From Okeania sp. SIO1I7 (GTDB lineage Bacteria; Cyanobacteriota; Cyanobacteriia; Cyanobacteriales; Microcoleaceae): a stretch of 64,000 nt of DNA. The stretch spans positions 51,535 to 115,534 of the forward strand of contig JAAHGF010000017.1 in NCBI GenBank assembly GCA_010672585.1, written 5' to 3'. The translations under genes and the position numbers were made by a program. This document shows positions 58,695 through 64,000 of the stretch, piece by piece. Position 1 is the first letter of the stretch, and each line of letters opens with the position of its first letter. The notes beneath the pieces were generated by a model, which ran no database searches, had not been told where the DNA came from, and saw only the letters and a program-made list of their open reading frames with translations.

Positions 58695-60704
58695 ATGAAC
58701 AGAATGAACAGAATTCCTACTCAATGTCAAGACTTACAAGATCAGGTAGAAAATTTACTGAAATTATTGCATCAAGAACCCACTCTTAGACAACAAGATA
58801 CAACAGCAGTCCGTTCTTCTTTAAATAAAGTAATTTCTCCCAAGTTTGAGATAGTATTTGCCGGAGCATTTAGTGCGGGTAAATCGATGTTAATTAATGC
58901 TTTATTAGGGAGAGAATTACTTTATAGTGCAGAAGGTCACGCTACAGGAACAGAATGTTATATAGAATATGCCGAACCTGAAAAAGAACGAGTAGTTTTA
59001 ACATTTTTAAGCGGGGAAGAAATTCAAGAACAAGTAGCAATTTTACGAAAGGAATTAGGTTTAGACCCCAGTGCTAAAATTCAACAACCAGAAGTAATCG
59101 AAATTATCCGGGAACAATGCGATGCAATTATTAAAAATGAAGGTGGCGAAAATAAATCGGAGCGGGCTAAACAAGCAAAAGCATTGAAATTATTAGTAGA
59201 TGGTTTTGAGGCGAATAAAGAATGTATTTATTCTGCTGAAAATGCTATTTATTCTATGGAGCAGTTTAATTTTTCTAACCTGAAAGAAGCAGCAAGTTAT
59301 GCGCGACGGGGGATGAATAGTGCTGTGTTGAAGCGGGTGGAATATTATTGTCATCATCCTCTTTTAGAAGATGGAAATGTGATTATTGACACCCCAGGAA
59401 TTGATGCGCCAGTCGAGAAAGATGCTCAGATTACTTATGACAAAATAGAAAACCCAGAAACTTCTGCGGTTGTTTGTGTTTTAAAAGCTGCTGCTGCGGG
59501 AGATATGACAACTGAAGAAACAGAATTACTGGAAAAAATGCGAGAAAATCCTGGAATTAGAGACCGGGTTTTTTATGTGTTTAATCGTATTGATGAAACT
59601 TGGTACAATTCTCAACTCAGACAACGATTAGAAAGTTTGATTATTTCTGATTTTCGGGATACGGAAAGAATTTATAAAACCAGTGGGTTGTTAGGTTTTT
59701 ATAGCAGTTTAATCCTAGAGACAAACGGTAGCGATCGCTTTGGTTTAGATAGTATATTTGCTAATAGTGTTAAAGGTTTAGATGAGGAGGAGGAAACGCC
59801 ACAGTTTGTCTATGCTTTTAATAATTATTGTGGCACTTCTCGCAAACTTCCTAGTAATTTTCGGGTAAGTATTAATGGTTTTGAGTCACCTAATAAAAAT
59901 TATGTCAGGATTTTAGAGGAGTGGGGTAAACCTTTAATCGAACAATTAATAAAAGATAGTGGAATAGAAGAATTTAGGGATGGAGTTACTCGGTATCTGA
60001 AGGAGGAAAAACGCCCACAATTATTTGCAAATTTGGCAGACGATTTGCAAAATATCTGTATTCAATTACAGAAAAATTATTTAGCTACTCAACAAAACTT
60101 GGCGAGTCAACCCCAGGAAATAGAGGCAATGAAAATCCAGGAATTATCATTGTTAAATTCTCAACTTCAGGAAGTGGGGGAGGAGTTTAGCGAGCATATT
60201 TCTGAGGAAGTAAATTTGCTAGTTACAAATAAATGTGATGGTTTTGAAGCGGATTTTAATCAACTCCAATCTCGGATGATTCGTCGCTTAGATGAACTGT
60301 TAGATACTTTTTCTGTAGAAGCTGCTTATAGTCGGGCAACTATTAATCATCCACGGAATGCAACGGCACCTTTATTAGCAGTTTTGGTCGAAGCACTTTA
60401 TTATTTAGCGAATCAATTGGAGGATATTTTAGTTGACTCTACCCAGTCAGTGGTAAGTGGATTTTTCCAAAGTTTAATTGACCGAGTCCGCAAGTCAGAA
60501 TATTATCGGCAACTTTATCGTTTGTTGGGGAATGATGGAGGTATTGAACAACATTTAAAGGAGGTAGAAAAAGCAGTTACTACGGCATTAATAAGTGCAG
60601 CGCGGATAGAATGTGACAGGTTTGTCCGAGAAAGTCCCCGTTTTTATGATGAAGGAACTTTTTCTATGATGTTATTTATTTTGGAGATAATACATAAAAA
60701 ATAG
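58695..60704 (+). CDS. Bacterial dynamin-like GTPase
   Basis: A 669-residue large GTPase. The G1 loop is GAFSAGKS at 57-64, G2 probably T84/T86 in GHATGTE, G3 is DTPG at 232-235 and G4 NRID at 297-300. The G1-G3 distance is enlarged by a helical insert (about 105-205). After the GTPase (to about 330) come helical stalk segments (about 430-520) and a second helical region with LLAVLVEALYYLANQLE (about 560-577), possibly a membrane-interacting paddle. Such proteins bind and remodel membranes; no second dynamin gene is next to it. ATG at 58695 and a second at 58704 are close alternatives. It may be involved in membrane maintenance or stress; not known. Confidence 0.85.
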   Translation: MNRMNRIPTQCQDLQDQVENLLKLLHQEPTLRQQDTTAVRSSLNKVISPKFEIVFAGAFSAGKSMLINALLGRELLYSAEGHATGTECYIEYAEPEKERVVLTFLSGEEIQEQVAILRKELGLDPSAKIQQPEVIEIIREQCDAIIKNEGGENKSERAKQAKALKLLVDGFEANKECIYSAENAIYSMEQFNFSNLKEAASYARRGMNSAVLKRVEYYCHHPLLEDGNVIIDTPGIDAPVEKDAQITYDKIENPETSAVVCVLKAAAAGDMTTEETELLEKMRENPGIRDRVFYVFNRIDETWYNSQLRQRLESLIISDFRDTERIYKTSGLLGFYSSLILETNGSDRFGLDSIFANSVKGLDEEEETPQFVYAFNNYCGTSRKLPSNFRVSINGFESPNKNYVRILEEWGKPLIEQLIKDSGIEEFRDGVTRYLKEEKRPQLFANLADDLQNICIQLQKNYLATQQNLASQPQEIEAMKIQELSLLNSQLQEVGEEFSEHISEEVNLLVTNKCDGFEADFNQLQSRMIRRLDELLDTFSVEAAYSRATINHPRNATAPLLAVLVEALYYLANQLEDILVDSTQSVVSGFFQSLIDRVRKSEYYRQLYRLLGNDGGIEQHLKEVEKAVTTALISAARIECDRFVRESPRFYDEGTFSMMLFILEIIHKK

Positions 60705-60803
60705 GTATTTTCAAACAGGGATTAATTCAATCATTTGACAATAATATGGGATATCAACTAGACCAAAAATTGATGAAAAACCGCATATAAATACCCGATA
60801 TAA
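60705..60803. other. Short spacer
   Basis: About 100 bp between the GTPase gene and the KGK fragment, with stops in all forward frames. Confidence 0.4.
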
Positions 60804-61046
60804 TTATTAAACCACCTGCATATAAATGAACCTTATGCAAGATTGTTTGATAGTGGCATAGACTGTGAAATTTTGAACATCGGTTCTGATAAATGGAAAA
60901 AAGGAAAATTCCGAGTTAAGATTAATGTCGAATTTTATATAGAGGCAGAAGAAATAGATAAAATCTCTAACAACGAAAATTCCGAATATATCGAACCAGA
61001 ATCTCCACTAGATGATTTACGTCAAAAATTTAATGAGGAAAATTAG
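60804..61046 (+). pseudogene. KGK-domain protein, N-terminally truncated
   Basis: The C-terminal part of a KGK-domain protein (cyanobacterial family of unknown function): FDSGIDCEILNIGSDKWKKG then KFRVKINVEFYIEAEE and the ending SPLDDLRQKFNEEN. The usual N-terminal half is missing; the frame opens at 60804 right after a stop. No ATG is in frame; a TTG at 60843 would give 67 residues. It lies 100 bp after the dynamin-like gene. It could be a short functional gene, but truncation is more likely. Confidence 0.6.
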
Positions 61047-61794
61047 TTGCCGAGCAAAGAATATTCTCCCGCGAAGAAATAAATTTATTGGCTAATGGCT
61101 GAAATCTATTTTAAGAGACTAATTTTGTTTCACTTTTTGGAACACTTTTTTCTATTCGCCATGAATTTTAATCCCTAGTAGATACCTAGCCTAACTATAA
61201 AATGCAAATGATTGTAAAATTTCATTTATTGATAATACTTCTGACATTTTATCCATGATTTAACAACCCAAAATTTATCCAAAAAGTCAATTATTTTTAA
61301 CTTAGTCAGATAGTGGCTATAAATATTTGTTTCTCCAGAGCGATCGCTAATATCAAGCGCGATAAATGTTTACTACAAATAACTAGGCTATTTATTAGGA
61401 GTCAGTGGTATGGGCAAACCACCCTTTGCCCTTACAGGAGTCAGAATTAATGGCTTCCATTCCATTTTTTAGGTGGTAAATTATCTTTGTTCCTCAAAGA
61501 GAAATCTCCGATAAAGTCTTTTAATCACACTTATTATTCGCAACAGTCTTTTTGCAAATTGGTGTAATACCAAAAATAAACAGACTTTGATAAACCTTTG
61601 TCAGAATAATTTTGGATAGAGAGAAAATCTTCTGTTTACCCATCTGTAGGGGCTAACATTCAGGCAGTAACTAAAAGTATAAACTCTAGATTTTCTTTCC
61701 GAATGCTTCCCCCTCCTGTCAGGATTCAAAATTTAGATATAACAATTATCAAACCCTGAAATAAAAACACTAAAATACTCACAAAAAAATATTT
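61047..61794. other. Intergenic, nothing recognised
   Basis: About 750 bp. A HIP1 site is near 61340 and a common GGCAAACCACCCTTTGCCC palindrome near 61414. No gene seen. Confidence 0.5.
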
Positions 61795-62100
61795 TTATTT
61801 CCCACCATAATAAAAAGCAATTTCTTTCTCTTTAAGTGGAGCAAAATCTGCATCTTTCAACATTTGATTTAACTCTTCCTGGGAAATATGCTTCGCCCCA
61901 ATACGCACAATACGAGACCGCATTGTATTACTAACTCCACTACGTTTTCGTTGACCTTCTAATGCCATTACCTTGTGATAAAGGTCGAGCTTTTCTGATG
62001 GTATAACAGAACCATCTAAATCTATTCCTTTAGCGATCGCCTCATCCACAGCATCTGCTCCAGTAGTTGATGCAGGTGTGGAAGTTTTGTCTGAAGACAT
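61795..62100 (-). CDS. Conserved-looking hypothetical protein, 101 aa
   Basis: I do not recognise the family. The N-terminal 15 residues are Ser/Thr rich (SSDKTSTPASTTG); from about 18 onward the chain looks structured: AVDEAIAKGIDLDGSVIP, LDLYHKVMALEGQRKRSG, MRSRIVRIGAKHISQEELNQ and PLKEKEIAFYYGGK. The charge pattern and the compact ending suggest a small soluble protein. No signal or membrane segment. A HIP1 site lies within the gene. Start ATG at 62100. It has no operon partner. Confidence 0.7.
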   Translation of the reverse strand: MSSDKTSTPASTTGADAVDEAIAKGIDLDGSVIPSEKLDLYHKVMALEGQRKRSGVSNTMRSRIVRIGAKHISQEELNQMLKDADFAPLKEKEIAFYYGGK

Positions 62101-62210
62101 AGCAAAAAATTATTGAGTTTACATGATTATATTATCTCCTGAAAGGCACACTTCAAAACTTTCTATAGGAGTAAATTTTTCCAATTAAAATTCAAGTCAT
62201 AGTAAACTCA
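62101..62210. other. Short spacer
   Basis: About 110 bp, nothing recognised. Confidence 0.3.
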
Positions 62211-62520
62211 TTCATTAATTGATAATGGATAATGGATAATTGATAATTACCTCGGGTTTTAACCGCTACGGAATTGAGTATAAGGAATATTTTCTTTTCT
62301 TGGTCGATTGGATATGGCGCAGGTTTCGGAGCCATCCCACCCTCCGGGAAGCTCCGAAGAGAGAACTCCGTTCCGCTGTCGCGTTTCGCGTCAGCGTTGC
62401 GTTACGCCAGTTTTGCGAAGCAAAAGCAAACGACCGCTTTTTCCCCCTTAAAAGGGTCGGCTTCAAGGCACGAATTATTTAATTATTAATTATTAATTAT
62501 TAATTATTAATAATTCGGTA
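62211..62520 (-). repeat. Interspersed repeat family B, inverted long form
   Basis: Reads in reverse: the left end is TCATTAATTGATAATGG with ATGGATA heptamers, and the right end TAATAATTCGGTA is the complement of TACCGAATTATTA. The middle is G+C rich (62325-62440) with several cyanobacterial short palindromes (GCGAAGC-type). It overlaps the end of the xisI fragment. Confidence 0.85.
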
Positions 62521-62696
62521 AATTTTCTCATATCTGGAGCTTTAAAAGCCAAAATAATATCATTTTTAATCATATTAAGTGTGATTAACTTATGAGCTAT
62601 TGCTTCTTCAGTAAAATCTGCTTCTATGTAAATATTTTTATTTTTAATCTCAATATAAACATGAGTATACTTCAGCTTTTTCCCCTTACTAATCAC
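62493..62696 (-). pseudogene. XisI-family fragment, truncated by a family B element
   Basis: Sixty-seven codons read MISKGKKLKYTHVYIEIKN, then NIYIEADFTEEAIAHKLITL and ILAFKAPDMRKFTE. This matches the C-terminal part of XisI, the fdxN-element excision controlling factor, whose full length is about 110. The N-terminal half is absent. The C-terminus LLIINN comes from the family B element. XisI works with XisH; no xisH is seen. A non-functional relic is the best reading. Confidence 0.65.
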
Positions 62697-63233
62697 TCGT
62701 AGGTCGTAGGTCTTAGGTGTTGGTATTATACCAATTTTATGTGAAGTAGCACAGAATTATGAAATTTATTAACTTGTCTATCTCGATCTACAATCAACTC
62801 TGATTAATATATTATTCTATGCAGCTTAGAAATGAATTTCGTATCAAGCCTCTGACTTAAAAAAGCAAAAAATCCCGTTGAACAATCCTATCTATATTTC
62901 AGGAGATGTAATTATTAATTATTAATTTTTGAAGTTTTTTGATTGACAAATAATACCTTTTCTGAAAATAGAGCCGTCAAGACATCCGTATCTTCAATAT
63001 TGTAGAAAGTAAAAAGCGCCTAGAATAGTCCACCCATCTTTCATGAAAGCATTTTAACTGTATTCTTATAAGTATATTTTGCTGGCATTATTCAATCGAT
63101 CAAACATTATGCTTAAAGATTTATGATCACTGAATATCCACAGTAAAATAATGTTAGTATTTTGATAAATTATTAACTGGTGATATAATCATGCATAATT
63201 AACAAAAATTAGAGATTTAATCAGAAATAAATT
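62697..63233. other. Intergenic
   Basis: About 540 bp. A degenerate family B end (GGAGATGTAATTATTAATT) lies near 62903-62930. No gene recognised. Confidence 0.5.
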
Positions 63234-63479
63234 ATGAACAAAACTCCCCGAATAAAAATCCCTTTAGCAGTCAGAAAATATGTATTCGAGCGCGACAATT
63301 ACCATTGTAAAAGTTGTGGTAAAACTACTAAAGAAACACAACTTACCATAGACCATATTATCCCCCTAGCTAGTGGTGGTAGTAATGATATTAGTAATCT
63401 ACAAACCCTCTGTAGTAAATGTAATCAAAAAAAGAAACATCACTTTGACCCACGATTTAAACGCAACTTCAGTAACTAA
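63234..63479 (+). CDS. HNH endonuclease
   Basis: An 81-residue single-domain HNH nuclease. The zinc-binding pairs are C25/C28 (CKSCG) and C60/C63 (CSKCNQKK). The catalytic DHIIPLASGG includes D40-H41, and the N of HNH is N55 in NDISNLQTLC. This is the minimal McrA-like form common in cyanobacteria; it may nick or cut DNA and can be part of restriction or mobile systems, but stands alone here. ATG at 63234. Confidence 0.9.
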   Translation: MNKTPRIKIPLAVRKYVFERDNYHCKSCGKTTKETQLTIDHIIPLASGGSNDISNLQTLCSKCNQKKKHHFDPRFKRNFSN

Positions 63480-63806
63480 AAAAAAATTATTAAGTAAGTA
63501 TTTCCTACGGAATGCTTCCCTACGGGATGCTACGCAAACGCAAACAGCTATTAGCAGTCAGCTAGCCTCCTGCGGAGGAACTGCGTTAACAGCAACAAGA
63601 CTCTCTCCCTCCCTCAGGACAGTGTTTAAATTAACAACTGACTTTCAAGGCAAGGGAGCTAACTTTTGTACTCACACAATTAATAAAGCTTTTATCCTAA
63701 ATTAAAAGCAATAGCTAATAGCTGACGGCTAAATGCTTACATTATTAAACCCCGAAAAATATCAATTTTTGAGTAAAATAGAACACAATAAAATCAGGAT
63801 AAATAT
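63480..63806. other. Intergenic
   Basis: About 330 bp. Contains a tandem of GGAATGCT/GGGATGCT-type repeats near 63510, family F-like fragments (GCTATTAGCAGTCAGC; AATAGCTGACGGCT) and no recognised gene. Confidence 0.5.
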
Positions 63807-64000
63807 ATGGTCAATTCAAAAAGAATTAACTTTCTCAAAAGTAAGTTGTACTCTCTAATAGGTAGAATGTCTGATGTAGACCTAGAAATAAGTTGGGAAT
63901 ATTTACAAACACTTTATTATGATAGCTTCATGTTAAAAGCTATTCAACAATCTAAAAAAACTCACAAACCAGGAGATATCTTAACCAAAGAAGAAACTAT
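63807..64000 (+). CDS. Partial hypothetical protein, cut by the window edge
   Basis: An ATG at 63807 opens MVNSKRINFLKSKLYSLIG and stays open for 64 codons to the end of the window, closing with HKPGDILTKEET. The short N-terminal helix and GDILTKEE phrase recall small antitoxin-like proteins, but I cannot assign a family. The rest lies outside the window. Confidence 0.5.
   Translation, partial: MVNSKRINFLKSKLYSLIGRMSDVDLEISWEYLQTLYYDSFMLKAIQQSKKTHKPGDILTKEET

Noticed and set aside
62211-62520. G+C-rich centre of the inverted family B element as a gene
   Set aside because: Open frames occur on both strands but the content is short palindromic repeats, with no product resemblance.

Overview
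The window looks like chromosomal DNA of a filamentous, non-heterocystous marine cyanobacterium of the Trichodesmium/Okeania type; the genus is an inference. The cyanobacterial placement rests on many HIP1 octamers (GCGATCGC), plant-type phytoene desaturase and phytoene synthase genes, a ycf51 gene, a DnaK1-type Hsp70, an RRM-type cold-inducible RNA-binding protein and a KGK-domain gene. Base composition is A+T rich. Summing the genes I accept gives about 38 kb, roughly 60 % coding, and the gaps are full of short interspersed repeats.

Layout: 1-0.8 kb, 265-bp tandem repeats; 0.8-4.8 kb, a DUF2330 protein, a small unknown gene and argS; 4.8-12.2 kb, repeat-rich DNA with a lone response regulator, a glutaminase, a frameshifted short-chain dehydrogenase and tRNA-Leu(UAG); 12.2-15.9 kb, an ammonium transporter fused to PAS domains and an adenylate cyclase; 16.5-19.9 kb, a peptidoglycan-binding protein and an M32 carboxypeptidase; 20.6-25.3 kb, a TPR protein and an AAA-type ATPase, then ycf51; 25.8-27.3 kb, a receiver protein and a receiver-adenylate cyclase with overlapping ends; 28.4-31.5 kb, an AI-2E family permease and cysS; 31.7-37.2 kb, a surface-glycan group of glycosyltransferases and a sulfotransferase; 38.3-40.8 kb, an M48-like membrane protein with a broken zinc site; 42.1-46.0 kb, rbp and the overlapping crtP-crtB pair; 46.6-48.2 kb, an IS607-type element with a dead TnpB; 48.3-51.6 kb, dnaK1 and a DnaJ-like gene; 53.3-57 kb, an FGE-sulfatase-fold protein with a probable diversity-generating-retroelement variable region and two GSTs; 57.9-64 kb, a TnpB relic, a dynamin-like GTPase, a KGK fragment, a small unknown gene, an xisI fragment, an HNH nuclease and an incomplete gene at the edge.

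Functional themes. Two adenylate cyclases with near-identical catalytic motifs suggest cAMP signalling fed by ammonium on one side and by phosphorelay on the other. Glycan genes at 31.7-37.2 kb point to sulfated surface polysaccharide. The AAA/TPR pair may be a conflict or signalling module. The strongest unexpected signal is the C-terminal variable region of the FGE-fold protein at about 53.4 kb, whose codon pattern matches a diversified DGR target although no reverse transcriptase or template repeat is in the window. The intergenic DNA is shaped by several MITE-like families, two of which have inserted into each other in both directions, and by TnpB elements that have lost tnpB or carry a dead copy.
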